DNA of 64,000 nt, taken from assembly GCF_023715845.1 (NCBI RefSeq), contig NZ_JAMBOR010000002.1:124001-188000 (forward strand). Direction: 5' to 3'. A program made the position numbers and the translations under genes. This document shows positions 56,256 through 64,000 of the stretch, piece after piece. The notes below the pieces were generated by a model. It was not told where the DNA came from. It saw only the letters and a program-made list of their open reading frames with translations, and ran no database searches. Origin of the DNA: Fictibacillus phosphorivorans (lineage in GTDB: Bacteria; Bacillota; Bacilli; Bacillales; Fictibacillaceae). Position 1 is the first letter of the stretch, and every line of letters begins with the position of its first letter.

Positions 56256-57460
56256 GGTTTCATCATTTCCATCACTTCTTGTAAAATTTCATTTGCCGCC
56301 TGGTCTTTTGAAAGGATAGGCAACGGGCGTACGGATCCATCTTTTTTAATCATGACTATCTCGTTTGTGTCACTACCAAAACCAGATCCTTCTTTAGATA
56401 CATCGTTTCCAACGACCATGTCTAAATTCTTTCTTTCCAATTTGTCCTTCGCATAGTCTTCAAGGTTTTCAGTTTCAGCAGCGAATCCAACGAGAATCTG
56501 ATGTTCTTTTCTCTTGCCAAGCTCTTTTAAAATATCATCGGTTTTCTTAAGTTCGATCGTCCATGTATCATTCTTTTTCTTAAACTTATTCTCATGAACG
56601 GTTACGGGTGTATAGTCTGCAACCGCTGCGCATTTAATAACGACATCCTGTTTACCGTATAGGCTGATTGCTTTTTCAAACATGTCTTTAGCAGAAATGA
56701 CCTTTTCAACTTTCACGCCAGATGGAACCTCAAGAGATGTAGGTCCTGTTATCAACGTAACATCTGCCCCAAGGTTTTTTGCTGCAGCCGCAATCGCATA
56801 CCCCATCTTGCCTGATGAATGGTTTGTAAAATACCTTACAGGATCGAGTTCTTCTCTCGTCGGACCAGCTGTGACCATTACTTTTTTTCCCTTAAGAGGA
56901 AAGGGTTGATCATCTCTTTTCTCATTAAAGTACATATGAACCGCTTCTATCAGTTCTTCTGGTTCAGCAAGTCTTCCTTTACCAATCCATCCACAGGCAA
57001 GGAGTCCTTCGTTCGGTTCAATAAATCTCCACCCAAACGAAGCAAGTGTTTCCATGTTCTTTATTACAGCTGGATGATTAAACATATTTACGTTCATAGC
57101 AGGTGCGATCAGCACGTCTGCTTTTGTTGCTAGTAAAGTAGTAGAAAGCATATCGTCAGCCATGCCGTTTGCTAGCTTCCCAATAACGTTTGCGGTAGCA
57201 GGAGCTATCAGTACAAGGTCTGCCCAATCCGCGATATCGATATGACTAACAACCGCAGGGTCTTTTTCTTCAAATGTATCTGTATATACGGCTTGTCTTG
57301 TCAGCGTTTGAAAGGTTAACGGTGTAATGAATTTTTGGGCAGACTCTGTAAGAATCACTTTCACTTCGTATCCGCTTTGGTATAACTTACTTGCCACAGG
57401 AGCTGCTTTATAGGCCGCAATTCCGCCTGAAACAGCAAGCAATATTTTTTTCTTTTCCAT
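56252..57460 (-). CDS. coaBC: Bifunctional CoaBC (pantothenoylcysteine synthetase/decarboxylase)
   Basis: A 402-residue fusion acting in coenzyme A synthesis. The N-terminal CoaC flavoprotein (about 1-185) has SGGIAAYKAAPVASKL, APAMNVNMFNHPAV and the active-site Cys in LLACGWIGKGRLAEP. The C-terminal CoaB domain has VTAGPTREELDPVRYFTNHSSGKMG (VTAGPTRE start), IKCAAVADYTP and LVGFAAETE. It is separated from rpoZ by a terminator. Confidence 0.98.
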   Translation of the reverse strand: MEKKKILLAVSGGIAAYKAAPVASKLYQSGYEVKVILTESAQKFITPLTFQTLTRQAVYTDTFEEKDPAVVSHIDIADWADLVLIAPATANVIGKLANGMADDMLSTTLLATKADVLIAPAMNVNMFNHPAVIKNMETLASFGWRFIEPNEGLLACGWIGKGRLAEPEELIEAVHMYFNEKRDDQPFPLKGKKVMVTAGPTREELDPVRYFTNHSSGKMGYAIAAAAKNLGADVTLITGPTSLEVPSGVKVEKVISAKDMFEKAISLYGKQDVVIKCAAVADYTPVTVHENKFKKKNDTWTIELKKTDDILKELGKRKEHQILVGFAAETENLEDYAKDKLERKNLDMVVGNDVSKEGSGFGSDTNEIVMIKKDGSVRPLPILSKDQAANEILQEVMEMMKP

Positions 57461-57581
57461 AATAAACCCCTTCCGCCGCTCATTTGCTTAACAATTCACA
57501 TCTATTTTACAGCATTTATATGTATTAAAAAACTTTATGAATTTATATAAAAATCGTATTTTACGTTCAGAAAGCAGAACA

Positions 57582-57612
57582 AAAAAATAACAACCTCTAA
57601 ATAAGGTTGTAT
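57582..57612 (-). terminator. Intrinsic terminator between rpoZ and coaBC
   Basis: ACAACCT and AGGTTGT form a stem with a 7-base loop, flanked by a T-rich tract on the minus strand (TATTTTTTT). Confidence 0.75.
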
Positions 57613-57632
57613 ATTTTTTCAAGATTTATATG

Positions 57633-57839
57633 TTAATCAGCAGGTGTTTCTCCAACTTTTGTTAAGATTCCAGATTGAATTTCTTCAAGTGCTTTCCCAA
57701 CAAACTTATGTGAAACAGGTTTAGCGATCTGTTGGTTGCCATACTTTTGAATTTCTCTCGCACGTTTTGAACTTAGAGTAACAAGAGAATATTTTGAGTC
57801 GATTTTTTCCATAAGAGAATCGATGGAAGGATATAGCAT
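57633..57839 (-). CDS. rpoZ: RNA polymerase omega subunit
   Basis: A 68-residue omega subunit that helps fold and hold beta'. It begins [20 protein letters not shown], followed by [11 protein letters not shown] and the [18 protein letters not shown] segment (core [12 protein letters not shown]). Its ATG overlaps the gmk stop (TAATG). Short Bacillus form. Confidence 0.98.
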   Translation of the reverse strand: MLYPSIDSLMEKIDSKYSLVTLSSKRAREIQKYGNQQIAKPVSHKFVGKALEEIQSGILTKVGETPAD

Positions 57840-58456
57840 TATTGGTCATCTCCTAAAATTTTTTGGTATTTTGGACGAACTCGGTCCACACGGCAATGTT
57901 CAGTTGTAATGATTGCTTTAATACGATTACAAGCTGATTCGATCTCATCATTAACCACAGAATAATCATAGTGCTTCATAAGCTCGATCTCTTCTTTGGC
58001 TACTGTCATCCGATTGTTTATCAAATCTTCAGTCTCAGTGCCTCGCCCAACAATACGGTTTCTTAGTTCATCCAGGCTAGGTGGCGTTAAGAAGATAAAT
58101 ACACCTTCCGGAAAGATATTTTTCACTTGAAGTGCACCTTGAACTTCAATCTCTAAAATTACATCTTTGCCTTCGTCAAGAGTGCGGTTCACATATTCGA
58201 TCGGCGTACCATAATAGTTCCCGACATATTCTGCCCACTCTAGTAATTCTTTATTTTCAATCATGCGTAAAAACTCTTCTTTTGTTTTAAAGAAGTATTC
58301 TACCCCATGTCGTTCGCCTTCACGCGGCTTTCTTGTCGTCGCTGAGACTGAATATTGAATGTCCAGCTTTTGTTCACGAAGCGCCTTGCAAACAGTACCC
58401 TTTCCTACACCAGAAGGGCCGGAAAGCACAAACAGAATGCCTCTTTCTTTTTCCAT
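57839..58456 (-). CDS. gmk: Guanylate kinase
   Basis: A 205-residue kinase that converts GMP to GDP. The P-loop [16 protein letters not shown], the GMP-binding [12 protein letters not shown] and [12 protein letters not shown], and the GNYYGTP motif are present. The frame begins 4 codons upstream, but those codons contain GGAGG, the ribosome site for the ATG at 58456. It is grouped with rpoZ and remA. Confidence 0.98.
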   Translation of the reverse strand: MEKERGILFVLSGPSGVGKGTVCKALREQKLDIQYSVSATTRKPREGERHGVEYFFKTKEEFLRMIENKELLEWAEYVGNYYGTPIEYVNRTLDEGKDVILEIEVQGALQVKNIFPEGVFIFLTPPSLDELRNRIVGRGTETEDLINNRMTVAKEEIELMKHYDYSVVNDEIESACNRIKAIITTEHCRVDRVRPKYQKILGDDQ

Positions 58457-58471
58457 ATAAACCTCCACAAC

Positions 58472-58729
58472 CTAACTTTCTTCTGAGCCCTCATCAACTG
58501 ACATGAGTCTGTGAGCTACAGTTTCTGGCTGTACAGCCGACAGAATGACATGATCACTGTCAGTCACAACGACCGCTCTCGTTCTACGGCCATATGTAGC
58601 ATCAATCAGCATGTTCTTTTCTCTTGCAACCGTAATTAATCGTTTAATCGGTGCAGATTCTGGACTGACTACCGCAATAATTCTGTGAGCAGCAACAATA
58701 TTTCCGTAACCAATATTAATTAATTTCAT
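58472..58729 (-). CDS. remA: Extracellular matrix regulator RemA (YlzA)
   Basis: An 85-residue DNA-binding regulator (DUF370). [20 protein letters not shown] and [20 protein letters not shown] are typical; RemA forms an octameric ring that activates biofilm-matrix genes in B. subtilis. It starts the remA-gmk-rpoZ unit; a promoter candidate lies at 58748-58775. Confidence 0.96.
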   Translation of the reverse strand: MKLINIGYGNIVAAHRIIAVVSPESAPIKRLITVAREKNMLIDATYGRRTRAVVVTDSDHVILSAVQPETVAHRLMSVDEGSEES

Positions 58730-58747
58730 CTTTAACCGCCCCTAACC

Positions 58748-58775
58748 TGCTACTATTCTAGCCAAATGGAATAAC
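58748..58775 (-). promoter_or_regulatory. Candidate promoter of remA-gmk-rpoZ
   Basis: On the minus strand ATGACC and TAGAAT are separated by 16 bases, about 20-50 bases before remA. A second candidate, the extended -10 TGCTAAAAT, lies farther upstream near 58828-58836. Positions are approximate. Confidence 0.35.
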
Positions 58776-59049
58776 GGGTCATACGCTAATTGCATGATAT
58801 TGTGAAAAACTGTACACATGTTCTTATATTTTAGCACACAAATCCGAGAATCTAAACTATTTTCCCTAATTTTGAGGAAATAACGTGAAAAAACACTTTG
58901 TAAGGAGTAGAGTTTTATATTTTCACAACGTGTTTAATATGCAGATTTGCGGATGAGTTGCTTTAAAGTCGGTCTATTTCTTACGGAGTAGCATGATATC
59001 TCCCGGAGCGCGCATTTATGTTAACTTTATGTAATCATTTTACATGGAA

Positions 59050-59222
59050 TGTGCATAGATCTGCCGGATTTGTGCATAGACCTCCCAGAATCGTGCATAG
59101 ACCTCCTGATTATGCATAGAACTCGGTGATCATGCATAGATTTTCGGGAACAGTGCATAGTCCTTACTGAATCGTGCATAGATCTCTTGAAACGTGCATA
59201 GACCTCCAGAATCATACCTAGA
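59050..59222. repeat. Tandem array of degenerate ~21-bp repeats (core GTGCATAGA)
   Basis: The word TGCATAG occurs at 59052, 59073, 59094, 59113, 59133, 59154, 59175 and 59195: eight copies at 19-21-base spacing. A degenerate ninth copy (CCTAG) follows near 59216. Between cores the sequence is only partly conserved (often GACCTCC and AGAAT). The period is close to two helical turns and to seven codons, so a minus-strand frame gives a spurious SMHDSGR-like repeat. Confidence 0.9.
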
Positions 59223-59270
59223 TTAAACAAATTCCCACAGCAGATTAATTTGTAGTTAGAAAAACAAACG

Positions 59271-59300
59271 AAGCTGGCTCCTAAATTAGTGAGCCAGCTT
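59271..59300 (-). terminator. Intrinsic terminator after yloB
   Basis: AAGCTGGCTC and GAGCCAGCTT form a 10-bp stem around a 10-base loop, with CGTTTGTTTTT after it on the minus strand. Confidence 0.85.
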
Positions 59301-59305
59301 TCTTT

Positions 59306-61978
59306 TTATCTTGCTTCTCTTTTAAACAGCTGAAAACCAGCTAATGCGAATGTTGGGATAGAAGCCATTCCTAGCACAAGCAGCCATTGTCTTACTGACA
59401 GCGGAACAGTGTGGAAAATCTCTTGTAAAGGCTGTATATACATAACAACCAGCAGTAAAAGGATCGATGAGATGACCGCTAATACTAGATATCCGTTTTG
59501 GAACGGATTTCTATGGAAGACGGAACGTTCGCTTCTGCAGTCGAACACATGAATCAATTGCGCCATAACGAGTGTAGCAAATGCTACGGACTGTGCCACG
59601 ATCAACTGATCTGGATTTTCTTTTAGCGTTACCCAGAAAGCGAGAATCGTAGCCGCTCCGATTAAAAATCCGCGGGAAACAATTTTCCATCCAAGACCTC
59701 TGGAGAATACCCCTTCTTTTGCCTGACGCGGTTTTCGCCTCATTACGTCTTCTTCAGCCTGATCCACCCCTAGAGCCATTGCAGGCAATCCGTCTGTGAC
59801 GAGGTTCACCCACAAAATTTGAATCGGCACGAGCGGGAGAGGCAGTCCCATGATCATCGCGAAAAGCATAACAAGAATCTCGCCCACGTTGGAAGCTAAT
59901 AGATATCGAATAAACTTCCGGATATTTTCATAGATATTCCTTCCTTCTTCAATCGCTGCACGAATGGTTGCGAAGTTATCATCTCCGAGTACAAGAGACG
60001 AAGCTTCTTTTGCAACATCGGTTCCGGTCATCCCCATCGCGATTCCGATATTTGCCGACTTAATAGCAGGAGCGTCATTCACCCCGTCTCCTGTCATCGC
60101 AACAACATGCCCTTTTCTCTGCAGAGACTTTACGATTTTTAATTTATGTTCAGGAGATACCCTCGCATACACATAAACATTCTCTGAAACTTTGTCTAGT
60201 TCTTCATCATTCAGCTGTGCTAACTCTGCTCCTTCCATTACTCGTCCGCCTTCAGGAAGCATGTTCAGCTGTTTAGCGATACTGGCTGCTGTTACGACAT
60301 GGTCGCCTGTGATCATGATCGTTTTTATACCGGCAGTCTGACAATCTCTTATACTTTCTTCAACTTCTGGACGAGGGGGATCCATCATTCCCTGAAGTCC
60401 GATAAAAGTCAGGCTTCTTTCAGCAAAGGAGGCTTGTGCATAATACTCTCCTTCTTTTAATGGCCGGATAGCAACAGCTATCGTTCTCAACGCTTGACTG
60501 CCTAATGCGTAGATCGCTTCTTTAATGCGTTCCTTATGAGCTTGTTTCATTAACTGTCTCTTATCATCCCAAACAATGTAATCACTTTTTTCCATTAAAA
60601 CATCTGGAGCACCTTTTACAACGAGCATCTTATTCCCTTCTGTATCCTGAACAATGACACTCATCATTTTTCGTGATGAATCAAAAGGAAACTCATGCTG
60701 AATTGTAAATTGTTCACTTAACGACTCTTTCGTAATCCCAGCTTTATAGGCGCTGACTAACAAAGCTGTTTCAGTAGGATCTCCCACTTCAATCAACGAA
60801 CCATTCTTGCCTTCTTCAAGAGTAGCGTTATTACAAAGTGCAGCATAAGCTAGCACTTCTGTAAGCTTATCTCCTCTTTTACCGTCTTCGTTAAGTCCTG
60901 AGCCCACCACTTCAAATTCATCATCCATGACAGACCACGTTCTGCCTTGAGACCAAATTCGCGTGACTGTCATTTTATTCTGTGTAAGTGTTCCTGTTTT
61001 GTCTGAACAAATCACCGTGGCACAGCCAAGTGTTTCAACAGAAGGAAGCTTGCGGACGATCGCTCGTTTCCGGATCATCTTTTGAACACCGAGTGCGAGT
61101 GCTATTGTAACGATCGCAGGCAGTCCTTCAGGAATTGCCGCAACCGCTAGTGAAACTCCTGCTAGAATCATGCTGTACAGATCGTGTCCCTGCATAACTC
61201 CTGCAACCACGACAAGAACGGTTAACAATAATGCTAGAGCAATCAAGATTTTACCGAGCTGTTCAAGTTTCATTTGAAGAGGAGTTGCCAGGTTCTCAGC
61301 AGACTGGATCAAGTGTGCGATCTTACCCATTTCCGTCTTCATACCAGTCGCTACTACGATTCCTTGTCCTGTTCCTCGAGTTACCATTGTTCCCATAAAT
61401 GCCATGTTCTCTTGGTCACCCAGTGGAAGCTCCTCTGCAGTAATGATATTGTTATGCTTTTGAGAAGGAACGGATTCACCCGTTAAAGCAGACTCTTCTA
61501 TTTGAAGGCCAGAAGCTTTAAGCAAGCGTATGTCTGCTCCCACTCTATCACCACTCTTAATTCGAATCACATCACCCGTAACGACCTCTTTTGCAGGGAT
61601 TGAAACCCACTTACCTTCTCTTAAAACTTGCGCAGTAGGAGCTGATAACTCTTTTAGAGAAGCAAGGGATTTCTCTGCTTTTCTTTCCTGAATAAACCCT
61701 AGTATCCCATTCATCACCACGATTAGAATAATAGCAATCGCATCTAGATACTCGCCTAAAAAACCAGACAGCAAGGTTGCTGCCAATAAAACGAGCACCA
61801 TAAAATCCTTAAACTGTGCTAGGAACATGAGGATTGCTGATTGTTTCTTACCTTCCTCGAGCTGATTGGGTCCATCAAGCTTCAATCTCTTTTCCTGTTC
61901 ATTCTTGGTTAGGCCTTTCTCTAACCTGCTGTTGAGAATTGATTCAATTTCGTCTTGCGGCAGCTGGTACCAATTCAT
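59306..61978 (-). CDS. yloB: P-type calcium-transporting ATPase YloB
   Basis: An 890-residue P2A-type cation pump with about ten membrane helices. The N-terminal cation-ATPase domain is followed by the TGES motif in ESALTGESVPS, the ion-site IPEGLPAIVTIALAL, the phosphorylated Asp in VICSDKTGTLTQNKM near residue 330, KGAPDVL for nucleotide binding, and VAMTGDGVNDAPAIK in the hinge. It resembles SERCA-like bacterial Ca2+ pumps; B. subtilis YloB is expressed in sporulation. GAGGTGG precedes the ATG at 61978; the GTG at 61987 lies before that site's proper distance. Confidence 0.96.
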   Translation of the reverse strand: MNWYQLPQDEIESILNSRLEKGLTKNEQEKRLKLDGPNQLEEGKKQSAILMFLAQFKDFMVLVLLAATLLSGFLGEYLDAIAIILIVVMNGILGFIQERKAEKSLASLKELSAPTAQVLREGKWVSIPAKEVVTGDVIRIKSGDRVGADIRLLKASGLQIEESALTGESVPSQKHNNIITAEELPLGDQENMAFMGTMVTRGTGQGIVVATGMKTEMGKIAHLIQSAENLATPLQMKLEQLGKILIALALLLTVLVVVAGVMQGHDLYSMILAGVSLAVAAIPEGLPAIVTIALALGVQKMIRKRAIVRKLPSVETLGCATVICSDKTGTLTQNKMTVTRIWSQGRTWSVMDDEFEVVGSGLNEDGKRGDKLTEVLAYAALCNNATLEEGKNGSLIEVGDPTETALLVSAYKAGITKESLSEQFTIQHEFPFDSSRKMMSVIVQDTEGNKMLVVKGAPDVLMEKSDYIVWDDKRQLMKQAHKERIKEAIYALGSQALRTIAVAIRPLKEGEYYAQASFAERSLTFIGLQGMMDPPRPEVEESIRDCQTAGIKTIMITGDHVVTAASIAKQLNMLPEGGRVMEGAELAQLNDEELDKVSENVYVYARVSPEHKLKIVKSLQRKGHVVAMTGDGVNDAPAIKSANIGIAMGMTGTDVAKEASSLVLGDDNFATIRAAIEEGRNIYENIRKFIRYLLASNVGEILVMLFAMIMGLPLPLVPIQILWVNLVTDGLPAMALGVDQAEEDVMRRKPRQAKEGVFSRGLGWKIVSRGFLIGAATILAFWVTLKENPDQLIVAQSVAFATLVMAQLIHVFDCRSERSVFHRNPFQNGYLVLAVISSILLLLVVMYIQPLQEIFHTVPLSVRQWLLVLGMASIPTFALAGFQLFKREAR

Positions 61979-62037
61979 AGCTTCCACCTCTAATAAGATT
62001 AGTTAAAGCCATTTATATGCAGGCATGTCCGCAAAAA

Positions 62038-62046
62038 TGCTATACT
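62038..62046 (+). promoter_or_regulatory. Candidate extended -10 promoter of rqcH
   Basis: TGCTATACT gives an extended -10 element about 30 bases before the rqcH start. The -35 region is weak. It lies in the roughly 97-base divergent gap to yloB. Confidence 0.5.
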
Positions 62047-62075
62047 ATGAATCAGAAATAAGAGGTGAACCTATC

Positions 62076-63785
62076 ATGAGTTTTGATGGAATAATGACAC
62101 GCGTTGTAACTGTTGAACTTCAGGATACTTTAACATCCGGTCGTATTTCAAAAGTTTATCAGCCGCATAAAACAGATCTTGTATTTACCATTCGTTCAAA
62201 TGGCAAGAATCATAAGCTATTGATATCCGCTAATCCATCATTTGCACGGATACATCTAACTGAACACCAATATGAAAACCCTGAAACTCCTCCGATGTTT
62301 TGCATGCTGCTCAGAAAACATCTAGAAGGCGCTTTTATTGAAAAAATCGAACAGCTGGGTGTAGAACGAATCATAAAGATTACTGTTAAAAACAGAGATG
62401 AAATTGGGGATGAGACCACAAAAGTCCTTTATGTAGAAATCATGGGAAGACATTCGAACATTATATTGACGGATGAAAAGTCTAAAAAAATAATAGACAG
62501 CATCAAACATATTCCTAGTTTTCAAAACAGACATCGAACCATACTGCCTGGTTTTACGTATATCCTTCCTCCTTCACAAGAAAAAGTTGATCCGTTCACG
62601 ATTTCAAAGAAAGAAGAATTTATTTCTAAGATCTCTTGGAATGAAGGAAAACTGGATAAACAGCTAGTTACGAGATTCAGCGGGTTTTCACCCTTAATCG
62701 CCAAAGAAATCGTAGAAAGAGCCGGTTTATCCATTCAGGATCAGGTAGCTGAGTCCTTCTTATCGGTGATGAATCAACTTACTGAAAAGCGCTATGAACC
62801 TCAGATGATAACGAATCCGAAGAAAGAATACTTTTATGTTATTTCTTTAACACATGTTGAAGGAGAAATTCGTTCTTTTGAAACCGTAAGTAAGTTATTA
62901 GACCGTTTCTTTTACGGAAAAGCTGACAGGGATCGTATTAAACAACAGGCGAACGACCTTGAGAAATACCTTTCGAATGAGTATGAAAAGATTGTGAAAA
63001 AGATCGGGAAATTAGAAAAGGAACTTGAACAAACCGTAAACGCTGAGGAATATCAGCGTAAAGGTGAACTCCTTACTGCCTATATGTATTTGGCTAAAAA
63101 AGGTGATACCGTCATTGAAGTTGAGGATTACTTCAGTGAAGACCAGCCAGTCGTTCAAATTAAACTTGATCCTTTAAAGACACCGGCCGAAAATGCTCAA
63201 AGCTATTTTAAAAAATATGGAAAACTCAAAAAATCAGTCTCTATCATAAAAGATCAGATCGAAAAATCTAAGAATGAGCTTCTCTATTTTGAACGACTTA
63301 TCGTTCAGATGGATTCTGCATCCATGAAGGATGTGGAAGAAATAAGAGAAGAGCTTGCGGAAGGCGGTTATTTAAAACACCGGCAGAGCAAGCAAAGGAA
63401 AAAACAAAACCAAGCTCCACAACCCGAGAAATTCATCTCTAGTGATGGAACTGAAATATTAGTCGGAAAGAACAACAAACAAAACGACTATTTAACATTC
63501 AAATTATCACGCGCGAACGAAACATGGCTTCATACAAAAGATATCCCTGGATCACATGTGCTCATTCGTTCGGCGGACCCGAGTGAAACAGATCTAAAAG
63601 AAGCTGCAGTTTTAGCCGGATTTTATAGCAAAGCTAAAAACTCCAGTTCGGTGCCGGTTGATTATACACTTGTGAAACATGTGAAGAAACCAAGTGGGGC
63701 TAAGCCTGGTTTTGTTATATATGACAATCAGCAGACGTTGTATGTAACTCCTGACGAAGATCTTGTTTTTAAGTTGAAGAAGTAA
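62076..63785 (+). CDS. rqcH: Ribosome quality-control factor RqcH (YloA)
   Basis: A 569-residue NFACT protein that binds stalled 50S-peptidyl-tRNA and directs C-terminal alanine tailing. The N-terminal NFACT-N domain starts MSFDGIMTRVVTVELQ and has FCMLLRKHLEGAFIEKIEQ (core LLRKHLEGA). Helix-hairpin-helix and coiled-coil regions cover about 190-430. The NFACT-R domain (about 450-560) has ETWLHTKDIPGSHVLIR and TLVKHVKKPSGAKPGFV. AGAGGTGA precedes the ATG at 62076; the frame begins at 62025 but that extension is unlikely. Older annotations call it a fibronectin-binding protein. Confidence 0.96.
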   Translation: MSFDGIMTRVVTVELQDTLTSGRISKVYQPHKTDLVFTIRSNGKNHKLLISANPSFARIHLTEHQYENPETPPMFCMLLRKHLEGAFIEKIEQLGVERIIKITVKNRDEIGDETTKVLYVEIMGRHSNIILTDEKSKKIIDSIKHIPSFQNRHRTILPGFTYILPPSQEKVDPFTISKKEEFISKISWNEGKLDKQLVTRFSGFSPLIAKEIVERAGLSIQDQVAESFLSVMNQLTEKRYEPQMITNPKKEYFYVISLTHVEGEIRSFETVSKLLDRFFYGKADRDRIKQQANDLEKYLSNEYEKIVKKIGKLEKELEQTVNAEEYQRKGELLTAYMYLAKKGDTVIEVEDYFSEDQPVVQIKLDPLKTPAENAQSYFKKYGKLKKSVSIIKDQIEKSKNELLYFERLIVQMDSASMKDVEEIREELAEGGYLKHRQSKQRKKQNQAPQPEKFISSDGTEILVGKNNKQNDYLTFKLSRANETWLHTKDIPGSHVLIRSADPSETDLKEAAVLAGFYSKAKNSSSVPVDYTLVKHVKKPSGAKPGFVIYDNQQTLYVTPDEDLVFKLKK

Positions 63786-63828
63786 GGATACAAATGCTTT
63801 TTTAAGTAATTTCTTGTTGTTTTTGAAG

Positions 63829-63999
63829 GTTATTGATTTCCGTTCCAGTTGCTCGCTTTCCGCGGGGCAGGCGGTGAGCCACATTCGGGCGTTTCACTTT
63901 TAAGTGTCTCACCTGACCGCCAGTCCCGCAGGAGTCTCGCAACTACAACCTTTGAGTAAAACTCCAAGGATTAACTACAACCTAAAACAATCAATACCA
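63829..63999. repeat. Dispersed palindromic repeat, copy 2
   Basis: A roughly 171-base element bounded by GGTTATTGATT and AATCAATACC. It shares CTCGCTTTCCGCGGGGC, GGCGGTGAGCC, GTCTCACCTG and CAGGAGTCTCGCA with copy 1, in the same orientation relative to the plus strand. GGTGAG/CTCACC and GCGGG/CCCGC can form internal stems. It sits directly after rqcH and may also act as its terminator. Confidence 0.8.
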
Positions 64000-64000
64000 A

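Larger units (their letters stand above)
58730..59305. other. Non-coding region between yloB and remA (yloC absent)
   Basis: This 576-base stretch has no credible gene. It holds the remA promoter candidates on the right of remA, an AT-rich part (58830-59020), the tgcatag repeat array (59050-59222) and the yloB terminator. In B. subtilis the yicC-family gene yloC lies in this position. Confidence 0.7.

Noticed and set aside
59050-59222. CRISPR array
   Set aside because: The repeats are short and degenerate, the spacers are about as short as the cores and partly similar, and no cas genes are present.
59027-59230. Minus-strand 67-codon frame encoding SMHDSGR-like heptads
   Set aside because: It has no ribosome binding site and its repeats follow directly from the 21-bp DNA period; the array is better explained as non-coding.

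Overview
The window is a low-to-moderate GC chromosome segment from a motile, spore-forming member of the Bacillaceae. Gene content and order follow the Bacillus subtilis fliK-to-yloA interval almost gene for gene. Spore genes (spoVM, an alpha/beta-type SASP) and CodY, YlxM, FapR, RemA and RqcH all support this assignment. Genus is not fixed by the sequence; a Fictibacillus- or Bacillus-like genome is my best guess. Nearly all genes lie on the minus strand. Only yfkK, rpmB and rqcH are on the plus strand. No phage, plasmid, rRNA, tRNA or CRISPR array was seen.

Layout from left to right (transcription mostly right to left). 1-8032 is the promoter-proximal part of the flagellar operon (flgB, flgC, fliE, fliF, fliG, fliH, fliI, fliJ, motE, fliK), with fliK cut by the window edge. 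8367-12058 is xerC-hslV-hslU-codY. 12120-18704 holds trmFO, topA, dprA and the succinyl-CoA synthetase genes sucCD. 18907-21613 holds a divergent SASP gene, the ylqG-ylqH pair and rnhB. 21729-28590 is the translation/secretion block rbgA, lepB, rplS, trmD, rimM, khpA, rpsP, ffh, ylxM, ftsY. 28603-37318 runs through smc, yfkK, rnc, acpP and the FapR-controlled fatty-acid genes fabG, fabD, plsX, fapR. 37495-43468 holds recG, sdaAA, sdaAB, fakA and yloU. 43703-49204 holds rpmB, spoVM, thiN, a TPP-riboswitch-controlled thiT, rpe, rsgA and prkC. 49201-58729 holds prpC, rlmN, rsmB, fmt, def, priA, coaBC, rpoZ, gmk and remA. 59306-63785 holds the P-type Ca2+ ATPase gene yloB and the divergent rqcH.

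The main departures from the B. subtilis order, as I recall it, are the points of interest. (1) thiT, with its own TPP riboswitch, sits between rpe and thiN and creates a thiamine uptake-plus-activation unit. (2) The yicC-family gene yloC is missing between remA and yloB, and its place is taken by a roughly 21-bp-period repeat array. (3) Two copies of a dispersed, terminally inverted repeat occur, one in the fakA-sdaAB gap and one after rqcH. (4) A short divergent SASP gene lies between ylqH and sucC. (5) yfkK lies between smc and rnc. (6) lepB lies between rplS and rbgA. In addition, the C-terminus of YlqG resembles the FliK hook-length domain, and its partner YlqH resembles the self-cleaved C-terminal fragment of FlhB. 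Together they look like a free-standing version of the flagellar export-switch pair.

Regulatory elements read directly from the sequence include the TPP riboswitch, an L19-leader-like hairpin, a FapR operator overlapping the fapR promoter, several good sigma-A promoters (ylxM-ffh, rpmB, sucC, fapR, rplS) and many intrinsic terminators. No database search was possible; family assignments rest on recognised motifs, length and gene context.
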